From the NCBI GenBank assembly GCA_947172415.1, contig OX359189.1, positions 2,626,501-2,690,500 on the forward strand: DNA of 64,000 bases, read 5' to 3'. How positions within the stretch are numbered: the first letter of the stretch is position 1; each line of letters opens with the position of its first letter. Under the pieces are notes generated by a model, which worked only from the letters and a program-made list of their open reading frames with translations, made no database searches and was not told where the DNA came from. Source of the DNA: Chondrosia reniformis (lineage: Eukaryota; Porifera; Demospongiae; Chondrillida; Chondrillidae). Positions 45,290-55,966 of the stretch are shown here, one piece after another. The position numbers and the translations under genes were made by a program.

Positions 45290-46250
45290 GCATGTTGTCT
45301 ATTGTTCTCGAACATGATCTCGAAAACAATAAGCAAAATTTCAATTCCACGATTTTCCGCCAAGTTCACGATGTTTCCCGCCGACAATTTCTAATAAATA
45401 GGCAAGGAAATTTTCAGTCTTTGGCCTCCGGGCTATCAACTCTGGAGGTCTACTTTGGTGTGGATCGATGCGAAAACCATTCTTGGAGTACGAGTAATGG
45501 TACATGCCTATCCGAAGGGTCATCGGTGTTCGTATAGTGGGGTGGTCTCTCTACCTATGGGTTAGTGCCTGGAGATGTATCTCACTATTAATCCTGCTTG
45601 TGTGTTAAATTGGCACTTGCGGATTCTTGCTATACGACCCGTACCTGGAGGTTGGTGTGGTCCAGTGCCACTATGTAGTCGGTCAGGAAGCTATTGTAGG
45701 CTGCCACATCAGGTTGGTTTAGAAGCATTTGCATTTGCATTTGCATTTGGAATTTTATATGCGCATGTGTGCTCAATGTTTGTCCTATGCTGGTAATTAT
45801 TGTATTCTCTAATTCTTTTCTTGTAGTTCATCGATGGGTCCCTACTCTAAAGCGACCTGGCCGATCCCAATGAGCTAAAGTCTGTGTACAGTACTCTCAA
45901 GCTGCGTTGTGTGCACATGATGATTCTCATTGGTGGGAGTTTGTGGTCCGCCAGGGTCGGGCTTGCTCTGTCCGTAGCGTGAGGCAGTGCAAGACTAGTA
46001 ACTGGTCACAGGTCGGTCAGGTACGCCGGACCGTTCCCGAGCAACTTCTCTTACGACGCAAGTAGTGGAAGTGTCAAACAGAGTTGAGAAACCGGAGGCC
46101 TTTTGGGGCACGAAATACTTCTACCTCCACGTGGTGTGCCCTGGGATCACTTACGCTCAGTAAAGTGATGCGAAAAGAAGTACTGCAGCACTGTTCCGGC
46201 CAGTAACACTCAAAAGGAGAAGAAATAGCATGGCCTCTTACAGCCATGAA
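45290..46250 (+). other. GC-richer island with coding-like runs, unassigned
   Basis: Base composition is near 50% GC, against roughly one third around it. Plus-strand frames give protein-like runs, for example 45283-45537 (ends SWSTSNGTCLSEGSSVFV) and about 45887-46066 (CAHDDSHWWEFVVRQGRAC ... then a stop). They are in different frames, and no splice model joins them convincingly. Tandem ATTTGCAT octamers lie at 45725-45749. It could be a gene of unknown family, a structured RNA locus, or foreign or old mobile DNA. I do not recognise any of the peptides. Confidence 0.3.
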
Positions 46251-46595
46251 GAACTTGTTTTTATTAAGAACTACATTTTTGAACATTTTTCGTTTTTAAT
46301 TTTTTGAAACCATGTACATGTATATTTGAGAATTATCAAACAAAAATGATCATTGTGCATTGGTTATATCTGCAATCCCAATTGTCGATAATTAATGATG
46401 AATTAATAATGAGAAATGAGATTGGATAGCTACATTATATATACATTATCACAAATGCTCTGTAAGCATTCAGTATACTCTTGTAAATTATTGCATAACA
46501 AGTGTGCCTGTCCAGGTCCCTTAGACTGCGGCAAAGTTGTAGGACACAGACACATGCATGTATCATAAACGTCATTCGTACTTTAAAGTCGAGGA

Positions 46596-46738
46596 AAGTA
46601 AACCGAAAAAGAAAAAAAGAAAAAAGGAAGAAAGCGAAAAAGAAAAAAAAGAAAAAAAGGAAAAAGGAAGAAAGCGAAAAATAAAAAAAGGAAAAAGGAA
46701 GAAAGCGAAAAAGAAAAAAAGGAAAATAGGATGTATTC
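46596..46738 (+). repeat. Purine-rich low-complexity tract
   Basis: About 140 bp of almost pure A/G with a repeating GAAAAAGAAAAAAA/GGAAGAAAGCG pattern. The Lys/Glu-rich frames are composition artefacts. The rest of 46300-47330 shows no gene. Confidence 0.9.
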
Positions 46739-47336
46739 TGTAATGTTTACTCCAGAGAATAAGAAGGAAGTACCAAGTCTTTTACAAGGTAATCCTAATA
46801 ATGGTAATGGTCTTGTAAAATCTTGCATAACAAACATAGTTATATCTAATACATATACATGTTCACATTTGAACTGCAAATATAACTTGCACACCATTGA
46901 TCTGATCAATATATTAAGTTTAAAACATCATAGCATTTGTGATCCACATGCATACGGCCCTTAAAGTACACTGGTGTATATAATATATGTATAATAACCA
47001 TGCACGTATATATACATGAGTCTATATACTTATATCTGCATGCATATGCAGTTTTATATGATTGGAAAATGAAAATTTATAAGGAAATTTATAATTTTTC
47101 ATGCAGTTTAGTAGATTTTATATGTTTCAGTAATTAAACTGTGAATTGAATGACGTTTTGATTTTAATTTATAAAAGCATTCAAACAGCATAGTACGTAT
47201 CTTCAATTTCTGCACCTAAAAGATCGTAGAGAAACAGAATTAAGTGAAACTTATTTAATGTGTAACTGCTAACTGAGCCACATAGAGCAAGACATCTAAA
47301 ACATTCACAGTCTGTTTGTGTGTGAAGAATCTAACA

Positions 47337-47609
47337 TTAGCCTTTAGAAGTGGTGATGGTGTAGAGAGGTCTGGCTGTACACTCTTTACCTTCCCTAAAA
47401 AATACTAACTTTTCAAGAACACAGACAGTTGCACATGTCAGTATGGACTGGAGTGTGGGATCCACTTTAGGGGGAGTCCCTTCTTTACCAATGGCAACCA
47501 CTTTTGGCAGCTGCACTAAAGAGTTAGTGAGTAGTACATAATGAGTTCCATAGCGGTGATAAGGGTTCCAATTAAGGCATTGTTGCAGACACAAAAGAAA
47601 AAGAGCCAA
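47337..47609 (-). other. Coding-like open stretch, unassigned
   Basis: 90 residues including LPKVVAIGKEGTPPKVDPTL and TCATVCVLEKLVFFREGKEC, with protein-like composition. No start context, splice partner or family is recognised. A nearby plus-strand run at 47708-47851 is listed separately. Confidence 0.25.
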
Positions 47610-47707
47610 GGTTTTTACAGTATATAGGCACTAAACTTTTACTTGTGTAACTCTAACTTGTGTAACAATAGGACAGAATTTCATACACACTAATTAACTG
47701 TTCTGGA

Positions 47708-47851
47708 TACCATCTCCAGACAGGCTGTTACTGTTCTGGACGGTATATTATCCTCCCTCCTAGCTGAGCAGAAGCTGGATAGTCCTTCTCTTATTATTGT
47801 TAGTAACATTCTGTTACATGTTGTGATGTGCACAGTCTCTCTGAAACATTA
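47708..47851 (+). other. Possible exon, unassigned
   Basis: Preceded by an acceptor-like CATCTCCAG, this reads QAVTVLDGILSSLLAEQKLD, SLIIVSNILLHVV and then a stop. The amphipathic Leu-rich pattern resembles helical extracellular domains, but the match is too short to name. Intervals 47852-48834 and 49200-49590 hold nothing further beyond a hairpin at 48371-48407. Confidence 0.25.
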
Positions 47852-48370
47852 GAGTGCTTGTCGAAAGTTTGACTGTTTTAATTCCCCAGTACTATATATA
47901 CTGTACTTATCTTCCTAATCGGCGGCCATTTTGAAAGGAGAGTAATACACAGTGGCGGATTATACACAACCGAATCACATTAGTGATCGAAATCTTACTT
48001 TGGCTGGGACACTGGAGTCCTATTAAATGGCAACCAGCAATTGATCGTATCCTAGTCATCCAGTGCGGCGTGCACTTGTGTAAAGTCAACACATTCTGAA
48101 CTGTGTGGCTATATGGTCTTTTAAGGCCTCAAAGGTACTGTATCACAATATGTATACATGATGTTGATCCCTACACACAATATTTTTATAATAAAAAATT
48201 AAAAAACGGTAATATACGTACGGAAGATTACAATTGTTAGTACTGTAGAAACGGTAACAGTAGCAGTGGAGAGGCTAAAGTGATGGAACCAGAACTGAGT
48301 TTATGCACAAGCTGTGGTGTTACCAGAGGTTGTGTTATCGTTAGAAGGTGATTCTGTTAAATAAATGGAA

Positions 48371-48407
48371 ATAGTCATTGACAAAATAATATTTTGTCAA
48401 TGACTAT
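48371..48407. repeat. Perfect 18-bp-arm hairpin
   Basis: ATAGTCATTGACAAAATA is followed by its exact reverse complement after one base. It sits beside an ATT microsatellite. Confidence 0.9.
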
Positions 48408-48834
48408 TATTATTATTATTATGATTAATATTATTACTCTTAATATCTGCAACATCTATCATACAGTCTATCATTTTTATGATGTTCAGTACACTGAGTT
48501 GGAACTTATTGGAATTATTAGTATGACTTAGCACAAGAACTTATTATTACTTTGTTTGATTTATACCCTGTTTCCTCAGGATCGAAGACATTGGCAGATA
48601 AATGAGTAGCTGACATTGTTAGTTTGTACATGTGTGAAAGTTACACTAAAGAGTTCCTCTCCAGGATTGTCCCCGCTCTCCATGGAGATATTATAACCGT
48701 ATAACATTACTGGTCAATTTTACATCATATCAAGACTGTGGATCTGCAGAGATCTGGATCATACTGACAAGTTAACTGTAATACCTTCCCAGTGGTATAA
48801 CAAGTTTGTAAAATGTTTAAATATACTTAAAACT

Positions 48835-49199
48835 TGAGTATGGGACCAATAGAATGTACTAACGTAGTCTGGAGTATGGGACCAATAGAATGTGCTAACG
48901 TAGTCTGGAGTATGGGACCAATAGAATGTGCCAGCGTAGTCTGGAGTATGAGACCAATAGAATGTGCTAACGTAGTCTGGAGTATGGGACCAATAGAATG
49001 TGCCAGCGTAGTCTGGAGTATGAGACCAATAGAATGTGCTAACGTAGTCTGGAGTATGGGACCAATAGAATGTGCCAGCGTAGTCTGGAGTATGAGACCA
49101 ATAGAATGTGCTAACGTAGTCTGGAGTATGGGACCAATAGAATGTGCTAACATAGTCTGGAGTATGGGACCAATAGAATGTGCTTATGTAATCTGGAGT
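48835..49199 (+). repeat. 36-bp minisatellite with a 72-bp higher-order period
   Basis: Ten units of AGTATGGGACCAATAGAATG plus TGCTAACGTAGTCTGG. Units 3-8 alternate strictly between GGGACC/GCCAGC and GAGACC/GCTAAC forms, which gives three 72-bp dimers. Because 36 is a multiple of three and the unit lacks stops, both strands are open across the array (WSMGPIECANVV on plus, ILQTTLAHSIGP on minus). Confidence 0.95.
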
Positions 49200-49596
49200 T
49201 GATGCTGAACATTAGTTCTGTAATCTCTACAGATAGCTCTACCAAATAGGTAGTAATTATTAGGCAAATCTACATCTACGAAAGAAATGCTGGAAATCAC
49301 TTAAAATTTGCAGAATATTTATTCTTAAACATCAATTGAATATAATATACAAACTGGAAACAAGCTAGAAGCAGTAAAGTTTCATTCATGCATACACATT
49401 AGAGACAGAAGTTAAACCTGATTTTTACTGTTATCCTGTGTAGATGTGGTAGATTGGTAACTGCTTAGAAAAATAAGTAATAAAGTAAATGGTTGAAAAA
49501 CATTTCTGACAGTGAAATGATCTACATATTCATTTTGTGTTAGTACTATGTATGTTTATGTATTATTGTCTTTTTTCTTTTTTTTCTTTGTAACAG

Positions 49597-49898
49597 ATGA
49601 CTAGTGTTGAAAAGAAGCATACTTCAAATTTTATGCCGCTAGAATGGGAACTTGGTAAATACTTAGACAAATGGTTAAGAATCACACAACCATAAAATGG
49701 CCGACAGAGATTTGTATATTATTGTACTGTACATACGTATGTATACATGTATTAATTTTTTTCTTTTTTCCTTTGTTATAGATGACTATCATATCTTTTG
49801 TGGTGATCTTGGAAATGATGTTAATGATGAAATATTGGCTAGATCCTTCAGACATTATCCTTCCTTCCAGAAGGCTAATGTTATTAGAGACAAACACA
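49597..49898 (+). pseudogene. Orphan two-exon fragment of an RBM42-like RNA-binding protein
   Basis: Exon A (49597-49654) ends PLEWEL and splices in phase to exon B (49782-49898). Exon B reads DDYHIFCGDLGNDVNDEILA and then RHYPSFQKANVIRDKH before a GTAAGA donor. This is the start of the RBM42 RRM (family form FRIFCGDLGNEVNDDILARAF...KAKVIRDK), including the RNP2 strand IFCGDL. Strong polypyrimidine acceptors precede both exons, so exon A probably was not the first exon. I find no following exon with the RNP1 motif (KGYGFVSF) in the next several kilobases. It is either a dead partial duplicate or the start of a gene whose other exons are missing here. Confidence 0.65.
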
Positions 49899-50929
49899 GT
49901 AAGAAGTCTGCAAGTTGTTGAGGGTCCTGACCCTATAAAAATCAATACACCATTTTCTTACATGCTATACATCTACTTTAGAGTAAAGGCCTATAGGGAA
50001 CAAAAGCTAGAAAAGAGATCTCTTTGAATGAGGATGAAAGAGATTTCTCCTTTTAGTTTTCTTCTTTAATTTGGCTGTTAAACTGTCCATGTTTTTGGGT
50101 TCGTACAGGATTTAAGTTGTGAGGGAGAACTTGCACATGGAGTCAGTGATATGACACAGTGAGATTAGATTCATGCTAATTAAATGTATTTCATGGCCAA
50201 TTTGGGATGTGATAAATATTATCAATGATAATCTTTCTGGGAAATCACTATAGGGAGGAGAGGGAATACATACGTATGTACCCTGGAAGGGGGAAATCCC
50301 AGGTTTTCCAGAGTTTATTGCCTCAAAGTTGAAACATATTCCCTATTACATTATATAATGTGACTATTTCTTGTATTCATAATGGTAAATGATGACCTCT
50401 GGTTTGAAACGTTCAATTAAAGAGAATTTGTAGAGATCAGCATGGCAACTTGCTGATGTCTATAAATAGGTTTTTTTGCAGGCCTTTCATAGAATTCAAA
50501 CATTTTCAACAGCTTGATTTACTTTATACTTTTATGTATAACTTTGCTTGGCCCCTATAAGCCTTTTACTTGAGAATGGATGCTATAGTATGTGGAGGAA
50601 AATGGTGCTATGATTGATCATGATTGCTATATCGTCATTAGGTGCCACGAACAGGATCCAGGATGGCAATAGTGTAAAGCACAGTTATTAAGTGAATATT
50701 GGTTTAAAAAGAGTTGAAATATTTGGGTATCTATACATATACCCCGAAGTTACAGACCTTGATTACATCTTATGTTTAACATGAACATATTGTGACTCAC
50801 TAAAGCAATAGAGGTATGCATATATATGTACATTCGATTTAGCATATTCATGTGAAATGATTTTTAATTTCATCTGTAATTTGGTTCTTTTCTCTTTGAC
50901 TGCAAACCTTATTTTGACTTATTGCCATG

Positions 50930-51240
50930 AAAACTTTCAAAACAAATGTAAACAAAGAAAAGGGGGAATACAAGTACGAAAAATATAAAAAATTTTAAAA
51001 TGAAGTTAAAAGTAGGGATGGCACTATAACAGTGATTGGCACATCTAGAAAAAGTAACCAAACAAGACAGTGATCATATGGTAAGGCTAACATTGCAGAA
51101 GTGGCATACTGAATCTTAACCATGCACATCACTTCTGTATTTGGGTACATTATCTCTACTTCTGCTAATAGTGATATGCCTAAACATAGAAGTGATGTGT
51201 ATGATTAAGTTTCAGTATGCCACTTCTTCATGGTTAGCCT
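50930..51240. repeat. Diverged palindromic MITE
   Basis: Left arm (GTGATTGGCACATCTAG, CAGTGATCATATGGTAAGG, CAGAAGTGGCATACTGAA), apex, then a partial right arm (GAAGTGATGTGTATGATTAA, TATGCCACTTCTTCATGGTTAGCC). It is followed directly by the repeat at 51245-51640. Region 49900-50930 has no other feature. Confidence 0.75.
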
Positions 51241-51244
51241 TATA

Positions 51245-51640
51245 GAATATTCCTTGGTCTGTAAAAAGGTTACTTTATTAAACCAATCCATTGCACATTG
51301 TACAGCCAGAAATTGGACCACTTTGATGTACCATATAATTATATTCATGAATCCAACCCCTTTCCAGGAAAGTTACTTATTTATCCTCTCAGTCTCACTA
51401 GTGGGAGTGGCAAGCATAACCCAGTTCAGTTACTGTAATAACAGACCACCACATGCAGAATATATAGTTTAGCTAATATTTATGTCAGAATTAATAGCAC
51501 CTACATATAATGTCTTCTTGAAATCCTCCCCCAAATTCTACTTATTCTATGGGTGGTCTGGGATTCAGCCCAGTCTGTGGCCATATTCAGTATACTACAC
51601 CTATTCACCATGATTCAATAGTAAATATATTGCAGCACTA
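51245..51640 (+). repeat. Dispersed repeat (partners 53375-53770 and, reversed, 57220-57480)
   Basis: Shared blocks include AATATTCC, GGTTACTTTATTAAACCAAT, CCATTGCACATTGT, CAGTCTCACT(A/T)GTGGGAGTGG and AACAGACCACCACATGCAGA. Shorter relatives lie near 54490-54700, 55440-55660, 56460-56650 and 59930-60040. Confidence 0.8.
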
Positions 51641-51651
51641 TTCCCCATGTA

Positions 51652-52706
51652 CAGTGGGGATTAAAAGTAATAAGCCATGTAACACGCGTTTACACGAGAG
51701 TACTCGAATGTACTCGCACGAGTAAAACGTTGAAGGTGCTAATTTTAACGAAATTCGTCTACCTCTAGTTAATTCTTAGGCGTTTACTTAATTTTGAAAG
51801 CAATTCAAATCGCTTGTCACGGTATTTGAGCTCTTCCTTCCGAACGCAAAATCGTCACAATATATTGTTCCTTTCTTGCCAAAGACAAACGATTCTTTTG
51901 CTGAGGCCGACTCGAGCGATTGTAATATACACCATCTCTCTACACACCTATAATGCGTTAATAGGCACGTTGAATTACACTTTAGAGTCAGTTTGAGTGT
52001 CTACTTATTTTTGAAAGCAATTCAAATCATGCCAACCCGCTTGTCACGGTATTTGAGAGAGAGAATCATTCGTCTATGGGAAGAAGGAAACAGTATATCG
52101 TCTATTGTGACGATTTTGCGTTCGGAAGGAAAGGTGACAACTCGAGCGACTGTACGTAAATGGATATTTCGTTGGCAACATTGCGGCCTTGATGATCAAT
52201 ATCGCAGCGGTAGACCTTCGAAAGTCACAGCCGAAATGGCAGCATTTATGGAGGCAGAGCTAGAAAGGGACGATGAGACAACCTCAGCTGAACTGGAGCG
52301 ATCATTGGCAAGGAAATTCGGCGTTCAGCTTTCCATACCAACCATAAAGAGATACCTACGTTTGGTGCTGAAATGGGCAGTTGTGAGGACAAGATTCGGC
52401 CCAATGATATCGATTTTCATTCCAATATCGATCTCGGATAAGTCGCCAACGATATGTTTGACGTTAATTCGATGTATCTTGCCGCGATCTTTCGATTCCA
52501 GCCACTGTACAGAGATTTCCTTCGCTTTTCTCGGCATTCTGACGCTTGCAATCTTAAATTTCACACCAAAATGTATGCGCGCTATATAATATAATCATTG
52601 CGCCGAAGGTGTTAACGATTTGCGAGTATTATTTTACTCGTACGAGTACTCGAAGGGCACGCGAGTAGCACGCGATTATATGGTTCATTAATTTTAATCC
52701 CCACTG
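51652..52706 (+). mobile_element. Defective Tc1/mariner element with TA duplication
   Basis: The ends are CAGTGGGGATTAAAA and its mirror TTTTAATCCCCACTG, flanked by TA on both sides. The paralogous repeat near 53772-53790 reads CCCCATATATGAGTAAGTG, an empty site that confirms the insertion point. Subterminal CGAGTACTCG-type blocks are also inverted. The interior holds the N-terminal part of a transposase plus rearranged duplicates of its 5' sequence (51780-51930, partly inverted). The element is about 1.05 kb and cannot encode a full DDE domain. Confidence 0.85.
52029..52589 (+). pseudogene. Tc1-like transposase, N-terminal part only
   Basis: Reads MPTRLSRYLRERIIRLWEEG, then a helix-turn-helix with TRATVRKWIFRWQHCG, DDQYRSGRPSK and SIPTIKRYLRL: the paired DNA-binding domains of Tc1 transposases. 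It reaches a VVRTRFGPMIS-like junction and then continues into unrelated sequence, so the DDE catalytic domain is missing. An in-frame upstream ATG exists at 51993, but homology starts at 52029. The last 240 bp are open on the opposite strand (52564-52325: PRKAKEISVQWLESKDRGK), which may be captured foreign coding sequence. Confidence 0.75.
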
Positions 52707-53019
52707 TATGACTAAGTGTAAATTTTCACTTGTATAGGTTAAGCTGAGCCAAAGTTGTCTGTCAGTTAGCAGGTTTAAATTTGCCCTATAGGTACCACCT
52801 GAAACAGATGCCTGACATCCAACATAATATGACTATACGTATAGACCAGTTTTGAATTTATAAATAGTTTAACCAATAAGCATACACCATCTTTTAAGTT
52901 ACACAACTTTACAATGCAAAGCCATATGACTTTCTGATTGCATGCAAAACCAAAATTGTGCAAGGTCTTCTAGGCTGCCATTTTTAAATAAGAAATTCGT
53001 TTTTTCTCTTTGATCATGA

Positions 53020-53380
53020 CAGCAACCTTATTTTGACTTATTGTCATGAAAACTTTTAAAACAAATATAAACAAAAAACGAAAAGGGGAATACAAGTATG
53101 TACGTAAAATAAAAAAATAAAGTCAGAAGTAGGGATGGCAGTGCCTACAACAATGACTAGCACATCTGGAAAAAGTAATGAAACAAGACAGTGATCATAT
53201 GGTAAGACTAACCATGCAGAAGTAGCATGCTGAAACTTAACCATACGTACACATCACTTCTGTGTTTGGATACATCATCCCTACTTCAGTTATAGCAATA
53301 CACCCAAACATTGAAGTGATGTGTAAGTCACTTCTGCATGGTTAGCCTTACCATATCATATAGAATATTCCTAGGCCTGT
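53020..53380. mobile_element. Palindromic MITE, diverged but with both arms
   Basis: Left arm (ACAAGACAGTGATCATATGG, CACATCACTTCTGTGTTTGG), apex (CATCCCTACTTCAGTTATAG), and a shortened right arm (ACCCAAACATTGAAGTGATG, CACTTCTGCATGGTTAGCC). It has the same architecture as 39706-40065. Confidence 0.75.
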
Positions 53381-54027
53381 AGAAAGGTTACTTTATTAAA
53401 CCAATCCATTGCACATTGTGCAGCCAGAAATTTGACCTTACTTTGATGTACCATATAATTATATTCATGAACCCAGCCCCTTTTCCAGGAAAGTTACTTA
53501 TTTATCCTCTCAGTCTCACTTGTGGGAGTGGCAAGCATGACCCAGCTCAGTAACTGTAATAACAGACCACCACATGCAGAATTTAACTAGATTCAGTGTT
53601 TATGTCTGAATCAATTCCACCTACATTTAATACCTTCTTGGAATCCTCCCCCCATGCTCCAAATTCTACTTATTCTGTGGGTGGTCTTCAGTCCAGTCTA
53701 TGGCCATATTCAGTATACTACACCTATTCACCATGACTCAATAGTAAATATATTGCTGCACTATTCCCCATATATGAGTAAGTGTTGATTTTCACTTATA
53801 TAGGTTAAGCTGAGCCAAAGGTTATTTGAATAGTATGTAATAGATTCAAGGTAAACAGGTGTATGAAATTTTATTCGGTTTATGTAACATCTGGCTCTTG
53901 ATCGTTACTTTCATTGTTACAGTTACTTAATACTCTACAGATTTGCATGTATCCACCCCTTAAAAACTATACATATCCAATTTTTGCAAAATTAGAGAGT
54001 CTATATACACTCTAAATTAGGATGGTT

Positions 54028-54787
54028 GAAAAATATGGCCGCCCTATGCATTTTCAATTATCACTCATACACCAACAACAATTAAAGCGATTTGTGCTTA
54101 CATTTAAGCTTAAGAACTTAAACATTTAATAGTGAGGTGGCTCAAATTAAATACATATTTTAAAAATAATAAATGAAATAGAAATTTTGTAAGGGAAGGC
54201 AAATCTTTTTTTGAAACAGAATTAAAACGCAAAAAGTCAAATTGCAAGGTTACAGTTGTGTCTAGCCTAATTGGCATGTTGTATATAGTACTGATTGCAA
54301 ATTGTTCCTACATCAGAAGCAAAAGTTTCAGAAGACCAACTAAATATATATACAGCAGATTGTATGCTTAATACTATAACTAATATATAAGGGTGCATGA
54401 TACCGGTTTCTGTTCATATACAAGAGAGTGGGAGCAAGATCTTAAAGTCAATCCAATTCCTAGCAGAATGTGTTTCTATATTTGGAAATGCTATTTAATC
54501 ATATTCATGAACCCAACCCCCTTTTCCAAGAAAACTGAACTTATAACCTTATTAAGCTTGTGAGCATGACTAACCTTTAGGTTGTTATAGTTGAGTGTTG
54601 GACCACCTGAATTTAACTAGATTCAATGTTTATGTCTGGACTAATGCCGCCCATAGTGTCTCCTAAGGATCCTCCCTTTTAAATATTTCCCTTATTCACA
54701 CCAATTTAGACCACTGGTTGTTATTATAGTAGCCTCTTATATGTATAATGCTACAAAGGAGAGTATCTAAGAACTATATATAATTAT
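54028..54787 (+). repeat. Direct duplication, unit 1 (about 760 bp)
   Basis: Runs from GGCCGCCCTATGCATTTTCA to AGAGTATCTAAGAACTAT. It is repeated at 54975-55769 with about nine in ten bases matching. Internal landmarks: ACACCAACAACAATTAAA(G), GGTTACAGTTGTGTCTAGCC, CATCAGAAGCAAAAGTTTCA. No coding frame is conserved between the units. Confidence 0.85.
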
Positions 54788-54974
54788 TGCTTGTAGCTAT
54801 CTGGTTCGAAATTAAACTTGTGTAAGATTGCTTAATATATAAACATTATATATAGATTAAGGAAATGGTTACTACACACTATGCATGCACTAAAATGTTT
54901 ATTATGCAAGCTTTAGCTCTTGAAAAGTTTGGAAGTTGTACATGTATTATACATCTGTGCTAGCAGCATTATGA

Positions 54975-55769
54975 CTGAAAAATGGCCACCCTATTCAATA
55001 ATCGCTCATGCACCAACAACAATTAAAGGGATTTGTGCTTACATTTAAACTTTAGGACTTAAACATTTAATATATCTCAACTGAAGAGTGAGGTGGCTCA
55101 AGTTAAATAATATTTTAGAAATAATAAATGAAATAGAAAATTTAAAATTTGTAAGGGAAGGCACCAGCAAATCTTGAAAAAGAATTAAAACACAAAAAGT
55201 CAAATTGCAAGGTTACAGTTGTGTCTAGCCTAATTGGCATGTTGTATATAGCACTGATTGCAAATTGTACCTACATCAGAAGCAAAAGTTTCAGAGGACC
55301 AACTAAATAATATATACAGCAGGTTGTATGCTTAATATTATAACTAATATATAAGGGTGCATGACACCGGGTTCTGTTCATACGTATATGCAAGAGAGTG
55401 GGAGTAAAATCAATCCATGGCCAATTCCTTGCAGAATGTGTTTCTATATTTGGAAATGCCATTTAATCATATTCATGAACCCAACCCCCTTTTCCAAGAA
55501 AACTAAACTTATAACATTATTAAGCTTGTGAGCATGACTAACTTTTAGGTTGTTATAGTTAAGTGTTGGACCACCTGAATTTAACTAGATTCAATGTTTA
55601 TGTCTGGACTAATGCCACCCATAGTGTCTCCTAAGGATCCTCCCTTTTAAATATTTCCCTTATTCTCACCAATTTAGACCACTGGTTGTTAGGTATTATG
55701 ATTATTATTGTAGCCTCTTATATGTATAATGCTACAAAGGAGAGTATCAAGGACTATAATTATTGTTTA
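54975..55769 (+). repeat. Direct duplication, unit 2
   Basis: Second copy of 54028-54787 with scattered substitutions and small insertions (for example GGTATTATGATTATT near its end). The two units are separated by about 190 bp. Confidence 0.85.
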
Positions 55770-55933
55770 AGGAAATGGTTACTACACATTGAAAAACACT
55801 ATATATGCATGTTCAGAGTGTAGCCAAATTTTATTTTACAGTATATTTGCTCTTATCTATAACTACACATATATAGGTGTGAATTTAATCCAGAGGTATT
55901 ATTGAGCAACAGCAACATAAATTATTGATAATA

Positions 55934-55966
55934 GGACGTTTCAACCCATAGGTCTTCATCAACAAA
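55934..55966 (-). ncRNA. Hammerhead-ribozyme-core-like motif (weak)
   Basis: On the minus strand: TTGATGAA, a short stem GACC/GGTT with loop TATG, then GAAACG. This resembles the hammerhead order CUGAUGA - stem II - GAAA, except that the first core base is U instead of C. Stems I and III were not established. Such motifs are known from 3' regions of some retroelements. Treat as a candidate only. The rest of 55770-57220 holds no gene I can support. Confidence 0.2.

Noticed and set aside
46080-46130. Resemblance of GGCCTTTTGG to the start of U2 snRNA
   Set aside because: The conserved sequence that should follow (branch-site recognition region) is absent.
46502-46909. Lys/Glu-rich plus-strand and Phe/Leu-rich minus-strand open frames
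   Set aside because: Composition artefacts of the purine-rich tract. No start context or domain.
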